A DNA stretch of 64,000 nt from Vibrio hyugaensis (GTDB taxonomy: Bacteria > Pseudomonadota > Gammaproteobacteria > Enterobacterales > Vibrionaceae). Under the pieces are notes generated by a model. The model did not search any database and was not told where the DNA came from. It saw nothing but the letters and a program-made list of their open reading frames with translations. Positions 26,332 to 35,767 of the stretch are shown here, in pieces. The position numbers and the translations under genes are program-made. The stretch lies in NCBI RefSeq assembly GCF_002906655.1, contig NZ_CP025795.1, positions 372,001 through 436,000 on the forward strand, in the 5' to 3' direction. How positions within the stretch are numbered: the stretch's first letter is position 1; every line of letters starts with the position of its first letter.

Positions 26332-27813
26332 TCAATTGGCTTTCTTTTTGTTCGAAGGCCGAACGTGCTGCGCCAAAACTCTTGCCCCTTCTACTTTCAC
26401 TTCTGTGCGTTTGCGCCATGACCACAATCGCTCTCTTGCTGCCTTTGCGCTCGCATCTACATTTACGACGGGCGCGAGATATCGGGAATCAGGAGCTAGT
26501 TGGTACATGACAGTTTCCATTGCAGTCATTTTCCATGGCTCAAACAACAAGGGCGTGGGAACCATTGCGAGCTCGGGAATCCATTTATGAATGAACTCAC
26601 CGTCAGAATCGTGCTCTTGTGCTTGTTTCGTCGGATTGTAGATGCGAATAGTGTTGGTGCCAGTCACCCCTGCTTGCATCTGAAATTGTGGGTAATGGAT
26701 TCCCGGCTCAAAGTCGAGGAACAACTGAGCTAAGTGAGTTACGCCATCGCGCCAATCCATGTTCATGTGATGCGTTAAAAAGCTCACTAACATCGCACGC
26801 ATGCGAAAGTTGATGTATCCGGTGTGATGAAGGCAACGCATGCAAGCATCGATGAGCGGTATCCCGGTTGTACCTGACTTCCAAGCGTCTAGTAGTGCCT
26901 CATCTCTGACGCTTGCTTGCTGTAATAAAGGTTCATAGGCTTTATTGACACAACGAAATTCTATTTCGCATTCGGATTCAAACTTCTGCATAAAGTGACA
27001 ATGCCAATGCAGTCTCGAAGACAGCGCAATTAAGCTGCGACGAAACCCAGCCACTTGCCAATGTTGCAACAGGTATTGATACACTTCTCGAAGCGATATA
27101 TTGCCCCATGCGAGGTAGGGAGAGAGGCGTGTACATGCATTTCGAGATGCTGTTGGACTAGAAATACTTCGGTAATAATCGCGTCCTCGGCGTTGAAAAA
27201 AGTCTTCCATGGTTTGCCAAGCGAGCGAACTTCCGCCCGTTTGCATCCCTTTGATTTTTTCCAACCAAGAAGGAGGTGGCGTAAACGAGCAACCAAGTGC
27301 TTCGGTATCAAGAATAACAAGAGAAGCACTTTCAAGGTCGATATCTTCTATTTTGGCTCGCATAACCGTATCCCAATGCTTATCCCAGCCGAGTCGGTCT
27401 TTTGCTCCTCGAATGACGGCGCCATGTTCAAATTCGTGCCACGTAATACTATGTGCTTGAAGCCATGCCGATGTTTGTTTATCTCGTTCAAACGTACAAC
27501 TCAATCCGATTTCTTGATGGGAGAAAATAGCATTGATGTTGAACTGTTTTTGAATCGCGCTGAGGCAATCTATTACGCTGCCTGACATTACGGATACTTG
27601 ATGGCCATTCACTGAGAGTGTTTTGTTCATATCTTGGAGTGATTGCCAAATAAAACGCCAGTGACGAGCAGAGTAATGTGGGTCATCCAGTAACATGGGT
27701 TCGATAATATAGAGCAGCACAGTTGGATGTTCCGAAGATAAAGCGTGTTGCAAAGGCGTATGATCGGTCAGGCGTAAATCGCGTTTTAGCCACACTAAGT
27801 TGATGGTTTGCAT
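26332..27813 (-). CDS. Cryptochrome/photolyase family FAD protein
   Basis: A 493-residue protein. The N-terminus has an antenna-binding alpha/beta domain ([16 protein letters not shown]); the C-terminal half is the FAD-binding helical domain, with [33 protein letters not shown] near residue 320 and [27 protein letters not shown] near residue 375. Photolyases repair UV pyrimidine dimers with blue light; relatives of this type can instead be cryptochrome sensors. The second motif's WFxxNRYxxN-like segment differs from the class I CPD pattern, so I do not assign repair versus sensing. It is first of three genes that include fasciclin and flavin-reductase proteins, and is divergent from the DUF6482-like gene. 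Confidence 0.85.
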   Translation of the reverse strand: MQTINLVWLKRDLRLTDHTPLQHALSSEHPTVLLYIIEPMLLDDPHYSARHWRFIWQSLQDMNKTLSVNGHQVSVMSGSVIDCLSAIQKQFNINAIFSHQEIGLSCTFERDKQTSAWLQAHSITWHEFEHGAVIRGAKDRLGWDKHWDTVMRAKIEDIDLESASLVILDTEALGCSFTPPPSWLEKIKGMQTGGSSLAWQTMEDFFQRRGRDYYRSISSPTASRNACTRLSPYLAWGNISLREVYQYLLQHWQVAGFRRSLIALSSRLHWHCHFMQKFESECEIEFRCVNKAYEPLLQQASVRDEALLDAWKSGTTGIPLIDACMRCLHHTGYINFRMRAMLVSFLTHHMNMDWRDGVTHLAQLFLDFEPGIHYPQFQMQAGVTGTNTIRIYNPTKQAQEHDSDGEFIHKWIPELAMVPTPLLFEPWKMTAMETVMYQLAPDSRYLAPVVNVDASAKAARERLWSWRKRTEVKVEGARVLAQHVRPSNKKKAN

Positions 27814-27872
27814 TGAGCCCCTCGCTTGTTTTTTCGGTTTCTACGTATTTGCGGGGCGTATTTCTCACTCAG

Positions 27873-27900
27873 TGATCGATTTTATTGATGTTGACGTAAA
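27873..27900 (+). promoter_or_regulatory. Possible ECF-type promoter for the DUF6482-like gene
   Basis: TGATCG (27873-27878), an 18-base spacer and TAAA (27897-27900) resemble the TGATC/TAAR arrangement I recall for the ChrR-associated sigma factor, which controls photolyase genes in other bacteria. It lies between the divergent photolyase and DUF6482-like genes. No such sigma factor is in the window. Low-confidence inference. Confidence 0.25.
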
Positions 27901-27923
27901 GGCACGGAGCAAGGAGGTGCTTT

Positions 27924-28229
27924 ATGTCTATGCCACTCAGTAAATTGGAAAAATTCTTCTACATCGACAAGCTTGTTATCCACTCTCTCGATCTCGCTTT
28001 GTATCAAGTATCCGTCTTAGTCGATGGAGAGGAACACTTTGTCACCGACGATAAAGGCAAGTTTTTAAGAGCGCATTCGATACTGGATTTACAAAAGCAG
28101 TGTCGTAACTTAAAAGCGAAAAAGCAGGTGCTTCGCCAACAAAGTGCCTATGACGAAATGGTTGGGCAGTCATCCAAAGATGGTACTAATGAATTAGAAG
28201 TTCCTCTGCGTGATAATCAGCTTTACTGA
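27924..28229 (+). CDS. DUF6482-like small protein
   Basis: A 101-residue soluble protein with VIHSLDLALYQVSVLVDGEEH near residue 17 and a conserved-looking SAYDEMVGQ motif near residue 73, which reminds me of DUF6482. No signal or membrane segment is seen. The function is unknown. AAGGAGG precedes the ATG at a good distance. It lies 78 bases before the DUF1800 gene. Confidence 0.65.
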   Translation: MSMPLSKLEKFFYIDKLVIHSLDLALYQVSVLVDGEEHFVTDDKGKFLRAHSILDLQKQCRNLKAKKQVLRQQSAYDEMVGQSSKDGTNELEVPLRDNQLY

Positions 28230-28262
28230 CTGAGAAATAACCAAAAATTGAACTCGACGCCA

Positions 28263-28296
28263 TGTGATGCTTGCTAGACTGACATAAAGCATCACA
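28263..28296. repeat. Perfect inverted repeat just upstream of the DUF1800 gene
   Basis: TGTGATGCTT (28263-28272) and AAGCATCACA (28287-28296) form a perfect ten-base repeat with a 14-base spacer, ending 11 bases before the ATG at 28308. It could be an operator or a leader hairpin that limits translation. Confidence 0.55.
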
Positions 28297-28307
28297 CGGA
28301 ATCGGCT

Positions 28308-29696
28308 ATGCAGTATTACCCAACTCAAGACATTATCTCTGAGCAGCGGTTCGGCTTTGGGCCCCTTTATCAACACAGTTCGCCAAGTTTAGAAAAGCAA
28401 CTAAGCAGTAAGACCTATTGGCATGAGGCAGTAACCAAGTTGCCGAGTACAAATGAAGTGTTGTTGGAACTGAGAAAGCTCAATGACACCAAACGAGAGC
28501 TCAAACAATCCCCAACCAAAAAGCGCGAAGTGCAAAAGCAAATCGGTGCGTTCTTTCGTGAGCAATATTTGCGGCAAGTCGAGGCTCGCAACGAGCAGAC
28601 TTTGCACACTCCGTATGGATTTCAGGAACGCTTGATTCAATTTTGGAGCAACCATTTTGCCATATCGGCAGATACTCGAAAGGTGCGTCCGATTGTGGCA
28701 AGCGTCGAAAATGAAGTGATTCGAGAACACTGGAATGGCAACTTTGTTGAGATGCTCTTAGCGGTGAGTCAGCACCCAACCATGCTGATGTTTCTGGACA
28801 ACAACTTGTCGGTAGGGCCGAACTCCAAACAAGGGCTCAAACAGGGTAAAGGGCTCAATGAAAACCTCGCGCGAGAAATCATGGAGCTGCACACGCTTGG
28901 TGTTGATAGCCAATATACACAACAAGACGTGATTGAACTGTCAAAAGCCATTACTGGCTGGAGTGTCGGGTTCAAAGCACCAAAAGTTGGTTTCCAATTT
29001 AATTCAAGAACCCATGAACCAGGCTCGATAACTCTGCTTGGCAAGCGCTACTCTCAACAAGGTATTGAACAAGGCCGAGCGTGTTTGAGAGATCTTGCGC
29101 TTCATCCTGATACCGCAAAACATATTGCACGTAAGTTGGTGCAGCATTTCCTAGGACCCTCCGGTGAAGCCTTGGTTGAACCGCTTAGCCAAGCTTATTT
29201 GAAAGGTAAAGGGGATTTGCTTCCGGTTTATCGATTGTTGATTCAAAGCGTTTTGAGCCAATCGGCAGAGGCGGTGCGCTTTCGCACTTCTCAAGAGTGG
29301 TTATTTGCAGTTTTGCGCAGTGCTGATGTCCGTTTTCCCGAATCGAATGAGATGCAAATGAGCAAGTCGGGGAATAAATTACTCGGTGCGCAAAGAAGCT
29401 TAGGTCAGCCTCCTTTTATGGCGGGTTCTCCTGCTGGTTGGCCAGACAAAGATGCGGATTACAACAGTCCTTCGGCGCTAACTCAGCGGTGGCAGTTAGC
29501 GAATCGAATCGCTCGACTGGCGGTGAAAAGTGCCAAGTCCGAAGGTGTGAAACCACAAGCTTTTGTTGAGCAAATTAGCCAACAGCTCTACGGCAATGCG
29601 TTGGACGAACACACAAGGTTGGTGATGAACAAAGCCCCATCTGCAGAGATGAAGCTTTCCCTACTTTGGCTTAGCCCGCAATTTCAGTATCGGTGA
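28308..29696 (+). CDS. DUF1800 family protein
   Basis: A 462-residue protein of the DUF1800 group, shown by the segment LIQFWSNHFAIS near residue 105, EVIREHWNGNFVEMLLAVSQHPTMLMFLDN near residue 130, GLNENLAREIMELHTLGVD near residue 180 and HIARKLVQHFL near residue 265. No signal peptide is visible. DUF1800 genes are nearly always next to DUF1501 genes, as here (five bases apart). Their biochemical role is not established. The early residues are polar, and the start has only a weak ribosome site. Confidence 0.88.
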   Translation: MQYYPTQDIISEQRFGFGPLYQHSSPSLEKQLSSKTYWHEAVTKLPSTNEVLLELRKLNDTKRELKQSPTKKREVQKQIGAFFREQYLRQVEARNEQTLHTPYGFQERLIQFWSNHFAISADTRKVRPIVASVENEVIREHWNGNFVEMLLAVSQHPTMLMFLDNNLSVGPNSKQGLKQGKGLNENLAREIMELHTLGVDSQYTQQDVIELSKAITGWSVGFKAPKVGFQFNSRTHEPGSITLLGKRYSQQGIEQGRACLRDLALHPDTAKHIARKLVQHFLGPSGEALVEPLSQAYLKGKGDLLPVYRLLIQSVLSQSAEAVRFRTSQEWLFAVLRSADVRFPESNEMQMSKSGNKLLGAQRSLGQPPFMAGSPAGWPDKDADYNSPSALTQRWQLANRIARLAVKSAKSEGVKPQAFVEQISQQLYGNALDEHTRLVMNKAPSAEMKLSLLWLSPQFQYR

Positions 29697-29704
29697 GGTG
29701 AGTG

Positions 29705-30874
29705 ATGACATTAGATAAACAAACGAACTTAACATCGACTCGTCGACAATTCTTGAAATCCGCTTTCGCCGTGGGCGCAACAAGCTTGTTGCCTAATGCA
29801 GTCTTTGCTCAATCTAGCTCTCCAAATATCTTTGTTTGGATTACGCTGCGTGGTGCGATGGATGGATTAAACGTTGTGGTTCCTTATGCTGATAAGCAGT
29901 ATTTAACTCTCCGTCCGACGATTGGTTTAGCAACAGAAAAACTGAATAAACTCGACGATTTTTATGGTTTGCATCCGGCGATGAAAACCAGCTTCGAGTG
30001 GTATCAAAATAAGCAGATGGCGATGGTTCATGCTTGTGCCACCGCGTATCGTGAGCGCTCTCATTTTGATGGGCAAAAGGTGTTAGAAAACGGCACAGAC
30101 AATCCGTTACATCGTGATGGGTGGTTAAACCGATTGCTGCAACTGGATGCGAAGTCGAAAGGCTTGGCGATCGATTCAGGGTTACCTTTGATTGTTCAAG
30201 GAGAGAAGGCGGTCAGCAGTTGGTATCCAAACAATTTGCAAGCGCGAGACAGCCAAGTGGAGCTGCTAGAGGCGTTGTTTCAAAGTGATGAGAAGCTTGC
30301 GAGTAATTTTGAAGAAGCGCTGAAGATCGAAATGATGTCGAATCGAAATCGTCCCGGTAAGCAGTTTCCTGTCTTGGCGTCTCAAGCGGGAACCTTTCTC
30401 TCTGCTGAAGGTGGTCCTAACATCGCGGTATTGGAACTGGGCGGATGGGATACTCATGCAGGCCAAGGCGCAGAAACAGGAAGGTTAGCCAATCAATTAC
30501 GTACATTGGATAGTGGTCTTGCCAACCTAAAGAAAGCGTTAGGGGATAACTGGTCGAAAACCGTCGTGATGGCGGCAAGTGAATTTGGACGCACCGCAGC
30601 GGAAAACGGAACCAAAGGCACCGATCATGGAACAGCAAACGCCATGTTTATTGCTGGTGGAGCCATCGAAGGAGGCAAGGTGTTGGGAGAATTTCCGGGG
30701 CTTGCCCAAGCTGAGCTTTATGAAGGGCGAGACTTAGCGCCTGCTAATGATATGAGGGCGGTGATCAAAGCCGTTCTACAACAACACATGAGCATAGAAT
30801 CGAGTGCGCTAGAAAGCGTATTTCCTGACAGCGGCTCAGATAAAGCTTACGCAGGCCTTATCCGATCATCTTAG
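29705..30874 (+). CDS. Twin-arginine-exported DUF1501 protein
   Basis: A 389-residue protein. A twin-arginine signal (TRRQFLKSAFAVGA) at residues 11-25 is followed by the DUF1501 domain, a relative of sulfatase/alkaline-phosphatase folds. Motifs include LRGAMDGLNVVVPYAD near residue 50, CATAYRERSHFDGQ near residue 115, LGGWDTHAGQGAETGRLA near residue 245 and TVVMAASEFGRTAAENGTKGTDHGTA near residue 280, which carries likely metal ligands. It pairs with the DUF1800 gene. I chose the ATG at 29705 over the adjacent GTG because it is better spaced from the GGTGAGG site. Confidence 0.88.
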   Translation: MTLDKQTNLTSTRRQFLKSAFAVGATSLLPNAVFAQSSSPNIFVWITLRGAMDGLNVVVPYADKQYLTLRPTIGLATEKLNKLDDFYGLHPAMKTSFEWYQNKQMAMVHACATAYRERSHFDGQKVLENGTDNPLHRDGWLNRLLQLDAKSKGLAIDSGLPLIVQGEKAVSSWYPNNLQARDSQVELLEALFQSDEKLASNFEEALKIEMMSNRNRPGKQFPVLASQAGTFLSAEGGPNIAVLELGGWDTHAGQGAETGRLANQLRTLDSGLANLKKALGDNWSKTVVMAASEFGRTAAENGTKGTDHGTANAMFIAGGAIEGGKVLGEFPGLAQAELYEGRDLAPANDMRAVIKAVLQQHMSIESSALESVFPDSGSDKAYAGLIRSS

Positions 30875-30897
30875 GTTTTACCTTCCAACGATAACAA

Positions 30898-30932
30898 AAA
30901 CGCCCCGTCTCCAAGCCAGAAGCGGGGCGTTT
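30898..30932. terminator. Bidirectional terminator
   Basis: AAACGCCCCG (30898-30907) pairs perfectly with CGGGGCGTTT (30923-30932). It lies between the convergent DUF1501 and trhO genes. Confidence 0.9.
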
Positions 30933-30952
30933 GTGTTTAATGTGTTTGAATC

Positions 30953-31933
30953 TTACGCTTGCTTGCGCTGTGCGTCTTTCTTCGCCAGTTTTTCTGCGCG
31001 TCGCTGCTCACGTTGTTTGGCACTTTCACCACCGACGTGTTGTTCGCCACGAACCGCTGCTAACGACACTTGCTTTTCACGTTCGCGGAAGCGCGCTACT
31101 TGCTCTTCACTGTGTTTACCAAAACATTTCGGGCAGCTTACGCCTTGCTCAAACTGTTCTGATTGTTTGTCTTCTTCGGTGATTGGCAGTCGGCAAGCGT
31201 TACACAAGTCGTAGTCCGCTTTTTCTAGCTGGTGGTTCACCGCAACGCGACCGTCGAATACGTAGCAATCGCCTTCCCACAAGCTTTCTTCTTTTGGTAC
31301 TTCTTCAAGGTATTTCAGAATACCGCCTTCTAGGTGGTATACCTCATCAAAGCCCTGCTCTTTCATGTAAGCAGTCGACTTTTCACAGCGAATACCACCA
31401 GTACAGAACATCGCGACTTTTTTGTGTTTCTCTGGATCCATGTTTTGTTTTACATAGTCAGGAAATTCGCGGAACGTGTCAGTATTTGGGTTAACTGCAC
31501 CTTTAAATGTTCCGATCTCAATTTCATAGTCATTACGAGTATCAACCACAAAAACTTCTGGATCAGCAATCAGATCGTTCCAATCTCGCGGCTTCACGTA
31601 GGTGCCAACGACATGACGAGGATCGATGCCTTCAACGCCCAATGTCACGATCTCTTTCTTTAGCTTTACCTTGGTGCGGTTAAACGGCTGAGTATCTGAG
31701 TACGACTCTTTGTAAACAATACCAGTAAGGCTCGGCTCGGCATTTAGCCGTGTAAGCAGTGCATCAATACCCTCGCGTTTCGCTGCAACCGTGCCGTTAA
31801 TACCTTCACTCGCCAGTAGCAACGTTCCATGTACACCGAGGGCTTCCATTAGAGCAAGCAATGGCTCGCGTAACTCTTGGTAGTTTTCCAGTTCCACAAA
31901 CTTATACAGGGCACAGACAACATACTGACTCAT
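30953..31933 (-). CDS. trhO: Oxygen-dependent tRNA uridine-34 hydroxylase
   Basis: A 326-residue protein of the TrhO/YceA family, which makes 5-hydroxyuridine at the tRNA wobble position with oxygen. It has an N-terminal acylphosphatase-like part, then a rhodanese domain with the loop [11 protein letters not shown] (C177 active, C183 nearby), and a C-terminal zinc-ribbon-like region with CNACRLP and CPKC pairs. The lysine/arginine-rich tail fits tRNA binding. AAGGAATAATC is a good ribosome site. It is a single gene. Confidence 0.93.
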   Translation of the reverse strand: MSQYVVCALYKFVELENYQELREPLLALMEALGVHGTLLLASEGINGTVAAKREGIDALLTRLNAEPSLTGIVYKESYSDTQPFNRTKVKLKKEIVTLGVEGIDPRHVVGTYVKPRDWNDLIADPEVFVVDTRNDYEIEIGTFKGAVNPNTDTFREFPDYVKQNMDPEKHKKVAMFCTGGIRCEKSTAYMKEQGFDEVYHLEGGILKYLEEVPKEESLWEGDCYVFDGRVAVNHQLEKADYDLCNACRLPITEEDKQSEQFEQGVSCPKCFGKHSEEQVARFREREKQVSLAAVRGEQHVGGESAKQREQRRAEKLAKKDAQRKQA

Positions 31934-32283
31934 GATTATTCCTTACTTTAAAAGGTCGATGGTTCGACGGCTCGATACCTAACAATTTTAGCGGCTCGGA
32001 GTATACCTGAGTAATTTAGTCGGAAATACGGACAAACTATGCGGATATTTTCTATATCCATCAAGCAAAGTGCTATTGAAAACAATTGGACCGGAATGCC
32101 CTAAAATTTTTGTGGATGTTCAAATTATTAGTAAAAAATCTTCAAAGTGTTGAAAACATGCTCGACATGAATGGTCGAAATTTGTACTGTGGTTTCGCTT
32201 CACATTCCTAAAACTTCTTATTCGATAATCAGTTGAAGCAATGACCTGTGTTCGATGCAGGTTGGTTGGCAAAGGAATTCAAC
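31934..32283. other. Intergenic region without a recognised feature
   Basis: These 350 bases separate the divergent trhO and acetyltransferase genes. They must hold both promoters. I see no terminator, riboswitch or small gene in them. Confidence 0.5.
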
Positions 32284-32772
32284 ATGCAACAGTTTCATAT
32301 CCGAAGACTAAGAGAAGAAGACGTCCCACTGTTGAAAACGCTCTTGGTCGAACTCGACACCTCTCATTATGATGCTGAGCCAGATTTCTACCGTTCTCCG
32401 GAAGAAATGGCGCAGTTAAGGGAAGATCGCAACATCTTCGATAAATATTTTGATGGCAGCATCACGGCTTTTATTGCTTGTTCGAACCGACAGGTGGTTG
32501 GTTTTATCTCTGGCACAGTGCGAGAAGTCAACTCGATTCTCTCTCCAGAAAGACGCGTCGGTTATATCAATGAGTTGGTGGTGTCTGAAAGCCACCGTAA
32601 CTTAGGTATTGGTTTGTCTTTGATGGATAAAATCGAGAGCGATTTGTGCGGCCAAGATATTGAAGAACTGGGTTTAACTGTGGCGTCATTTAATCACGAA
32701 GGTGAAGATTTCTACCATAAGATGGGCTACCGCGTGATCACCAAAATGATGACCAAGCGAGTCAAAGACTAG
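32284..32772 (+). CDS. GNAT family N-acetyltransferase
   Basis: A 162-residue acetyltransferase with the acetyl-CoA loop RNLGIGLSLMDKIE near residue 105 and the preceding beta strand GYINELVVSESHR. The ATG at 32284 has AAAGGA at the right distance; the longer frame has no site. The acceptor is not known. A terminator follows. Confidence 0.88.
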   Translation: MQQFHIRRLREEDVPLLKTLLVELDTSHYDAEPDFYRSPEEMAQLREDRNIFDKYFDGSITAFIACSNRQVVGFISGTVREVNSILSPERRVGYINELVVSESHRNLGIGLSLMDKIESDLCGQDIEELGLTVASFNHEGEDFYHKMGYRVITKMMTKRVKD

Positions 32773-32797
32773 CGTCGATTTAAACGTGAATCGAACC

Positions 32798-32835
32798 AAA
32801 AACGCCTCTCTATCTTGTGATAAAGAGGCGTTTTT
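32798..32835. terminator. Bidirectional terminator
   Basis: AAAAACGCCTCT (32798-32809) pairs perfectly with AGAGGCGTTTTT (32824-32835). It lies between the convergent acetyltransferase and S33 peptidase genes. Confidence 0.9.
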
Positions 32836-32872
32836 CTATCTAGGTTTTTAGCGATTTCTGAGCGCTAGCTGC

Positions 32873-34168
32873 TCATTTCAACGTTGCTGCGGTTTGTTTA
32901 CCCATCGCAATTAACTTGTCGAGAATGCGCTCACCATCTGCGCGAAGACCGTTGTGCTCATATTCGTTGGTGATCCACGCTTTCGAGTTCGGCATTGCAG
33001 CGAGTGTTTCACGGCTGATGTCCATTTCCACAAACATATCGTCCGCATAGACTGCGCAACTAACAGGTACCTTATTGTTTTCCAGCTGCTGCGCATCGTA
33101 TAACGGCGTCCAATCGGCTTTCTCTGCCAGTAACTCTGCCGCTTCTTTCAGTGGCTTTAAGTTTACGTATTGGTCGAACATCCAAGGGAAGACCATTTCT
33201 CCGGTAAAGTAGAACGGCTTACCTTGTTCGTAGTTGAACGCATCGTGCTCTCGACGTACTCGGTGCGCGCTCCATTGAGAAGCAAACCCTTGGCAGTAAA
33301 TCGACTCGTGCAGAATCGCGTAAATTGGATTGGTCTGGAAGTTTTGCTGCGCCAGCATGTCATTGAGAAATTCATATCGAAGCTGAGGCTTACCGTTCAC
33401 TTCAATCAAAGCACTTTCTAGCCAGTAGTAAGTGGGTAAGAAGGTGTCACTGACACCAAAGTTAATCCCGATTTGTTGGAACTGTTCGACAGTAAAACGC
33501 TGACCATTTGGCAGAAATTCTTCGTGCTCCAATAAGTGATTGGCAATGTTTTGGCACAGTTGCTGCGCTTGTGGGAATTGCTGGAAGAAGGCTTGGTTCT
33601 TCTCCATCGTGCGCTTAAAAGTCGCGTGATACACATCATCGGCATGGCGAGAAACCGAAGGCACACCACCTGTGATGTAGCTTTGCAGCAAGCTGTTCGG
33701 GAACAGCGATAGGTAAGTTAGTGAGCAGAAACCACCAAAGCTCTGACCCAAAATCGCCCACTTCTCAACACCAAATTGTTCACGGATAAATTCTGCATCG
33801 CGAACAATGTTGTCTGCGCGGAAATGGCTCAAGTAGTCTGCTTGTTGCTCCGGCGTGAGGTGTGCAAGCGTCTGGTGATTAATCACGCTGCTGTTGCCTG
33901 TGCCGCGTTGGTCGAGCAGCAGTACACGATACTCACTCAGTGCGCGTTTGATCCAGCCGTTGTTCCCGTTTGGACGGGGAGAAGGGAAGCCCGGACCGCC
34001 TTGAAAATACACTAACCACGGTTTGTCTGAGTCTTCATCGCCGACTAAACAAACGGAGCGAGCGAAGACGTTGATCGTGCCTTTGCTTAGATCTTGGTAA
34101 TCCAGTGGCACGGTGAACGAGTGGGGCGTGTAATGCAGTCCTGCGTCGATAAATGATTGAGCGTTCAT
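32873..34168 (-). CDS. S33 alpha/beta hydrolase, proline-iminopeptidase type
   Basis: A 431-residue hydrolase of the S33 family. The oxyanion motif GGPGFPSPRP (near residue 57), LLLDQRGTGNS (residue 84) and nucleophile elbow GQSFGG (S143) are typical. A C-terminal histidine in NEYEHNGLRAD (near residue 405) would complete the triad, with an Asp nearby. The family cleaves N-terminal residues, often proline, from peptides. There is no signal peptide. AGGACAG lies upstream of the ATG. Confidence 0.9.
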   Translation of the reverse strand: MNAQSFIDAGLHYTPHSFTVPLDYQDLSKGTINVFARSVCLVGDEDSDKPWLVYFQGGPGFPSPRPNGNNGWIKRALSEYRVLLLDQRGTGNSSVINHQTLAHLTPEQQADYLSHFRADNIVRDAEFIREQFGVEKWAILGQSFGGFCSLTYLSLFPNSLLQSYITGGVPSVSRHADDVYHATFKRTMEKNQAFFQQFPQAQQLCQNIANHLLEHEEFLPNGQRFTVEQFQQIGINFGVSDTFLPTYYWLESALIEVNGKPQLRYEFLNDMLAQQNFQTNPIYAILHESIYCQGFASQWSAHRVRREHDAFNYEQGKPFYFTGEMVFPWMFDQYVNLKPLKEAAELLAEKADWTPLYDAQQLENNKVPVSCAVYADDMFVEMDISRETLAAMPNSKAWITNEYEHNGLRADGERILDKLIAMGKQTAATLK

Positions 34169-34421
34169 TGTTATGGTCTGTCCTTGTTTATAGTCGCTTT
34201 ACGATATCGAATTCCTTATTAGAAACAATAGATTTGTTGTAAGAACTCGATTTTTGAAGCCTGAAAGGCATGGAATGGCACTCAAAACAGAAACTCTTCG
34301 ATCTTTCCGTGTTGGTATGCACTGAGTGAACTATGATCTGATAGGTGCAGTTTAGACATCACTGTCTTACCGTTTTTATGAAACGAGACATTTGGCGGTC
34401 ATTGACCATGGAGGATGCTTG

Positions 34422-35588
34422 ATGAACACGTCACTAACCCGAATCACGCTCGCTTGTTTACTGCTAAAGACCATTAGTGCGCCCGCATTGGCGGTAGTGA
34501 CGCCGAACCCGCCTCAATTGCAGGCGAAGGGTTACGTGCTGATGGATTTTCAATCCGGTGCCATTATAGCTGAGCAAAATGCTCGCGCTGGACTTGCCCC
34601 TGCCAGTTTAACCAAGCTGATGACCGCTTATGTGGTAGGGCAAGAAATCAAAGCAGGGCGACTCAATTGGGATGACAAGGTGACAGTGAGCGAAAACGCG
34701 TGGTCAGCCAAATTCCCCGATTCCTCAAAAATGTTCATTCAACCCAAAGACGAAATCACAGTCGCGAATTTAATGCGTGGCGTGATCATTCAATCTGGTA
34801 ATGATGCATGTGTGGCACTTGCCGAGCATGTCGCGGGCAGTGAGGGGGCGTTTGTCGCGTTGATGAACGGTTGGGCGGATAAGCTCAGCTTGAACGACAC
34901 CTACTTCGTTAACTCTCATGGTTTGGATAGCGAGGGCATTCAAACTTCTCCCAATGATATGGCAACACTGATGCAATCTATCATCAATGACGTGCCTGAT
35001 GTCTACTCGCTATACAGTGAGAAGGTATTTAAGTGGAACAAGATCACCCAATACAACCGCAACAAACTGCTGTGGGATAAATCGATGGATGTCGATGGTG
35101 GTAAAACCGGATACACCAGCAATGCAGGGTACAGTTTGGTGAGTTCTGCAAAACAAGGAAAGATGCGATTGATCTCTGTAGTGATGGGAACGCCAAGCAA
35201 ACAGTCGCGTATTAGCCAGTCTAAGAATCTGCTCAGTTATGGCTTCCGCTTCTATGACACCAAACAAGTGGCAAAACAGGGCGAGGTCCAGGCGAGTGCA
35301 AAGGTGTGGAAAGGTGACGTCAGTGAGATTGATTTGGGCTTCGCTCAAGATGCGTACCTGACGCTGCCTCGCTCTCTAACCGCCGGTTTAGACAAGAGCG
35401 TGGTAGTGAATGAGCCGTTGATTGCTCCCATCGCGAAAGGGGATGTGGTTGGCAAAGTGGTGTGGAAGAGTGACGATAAAGCTGTGGCCAGCTATCCGTT
35501 GGTAAGTAACCAAGTAGTGGAAGAGGGCTCGTGGATTGGTAAGCTATGGGACAGTTTGGTGCTGTGGGTGAAGTCGCTGTTTCGCTAG
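34422..35588 (+). CDS. D-alanyl-D-alanine carboxypeptidase (PBP5/6 type)
   Basis: A 388-residue low-molecular-weight penicillin-binding protein with a signal peptide (cleavage near ALA, residue 24). The triad motifs are SLTK (S62, K65), SGN (S125-N127) and KTG (K228-G230). A C-terminal beta domain is followed by an amphipathic anchoring helix (WDSLVLWVKSLFR). It trims pentapeptides of peptidoglycan in the periplasm. The ATG at 34422 has GGAGG before it; an in-frame TTG upstream at 34392 is not needed. Confidence 0.93.
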   Translation: MNTSLTRITLACLLLKTISAPALAVVTPNPPQLQAKGYVLMDFQSGAIIAEQNARAGLAPASLTKLMTAYVVGQEIKAGRLNWDDKVTVSENAWSAKFPDSSKMFIQPKDEITVANLMRGVIIQSGNDACVALAEHVAGSEGAFVALMNGWADKLSLNDTYFVNSHGLDSEGIQTSPNDMATLMQSIINDVPDVYSLYSEKVFKWNKITQYNRNKLLWDKSMDVDGGKTGYTSNAGYSLVSSAKQGKMRLISVVMGTPSKQSRISQSKNLLSYGFRFYDTKQVAKQGEVQASAKVWKGDVSEIDLGFAQDAYLTLPRSLTAGLDKSVVVNEPLIAPIAKGDVVGKVVWKSDDKAVASYPLVSNQVVEEGSWIGKLWDSLVLWVKSLFR

Positions 35589-35767
35589 CTCGATACTGCG
35601 TTCTAGTGGGGTAGATTCTAGCACTTTGTCGTATCATGTTAGACAAGATGCGTTTTCTACCTATTTGTCTATCCATCCATGCCAGTTAACGATAAGTCGT
35701 AATATGTCAGTGAAAGGGAGGGGGCAAATCCATCTGCCAAAGGTTAGCGGTTCTGATTTGTTAGGGG

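Noticed and set aside
27055..27585. A 176-residue plus-strand frame
   Set aside because: It is opposite the photolyase gene and looks like a chance frame.
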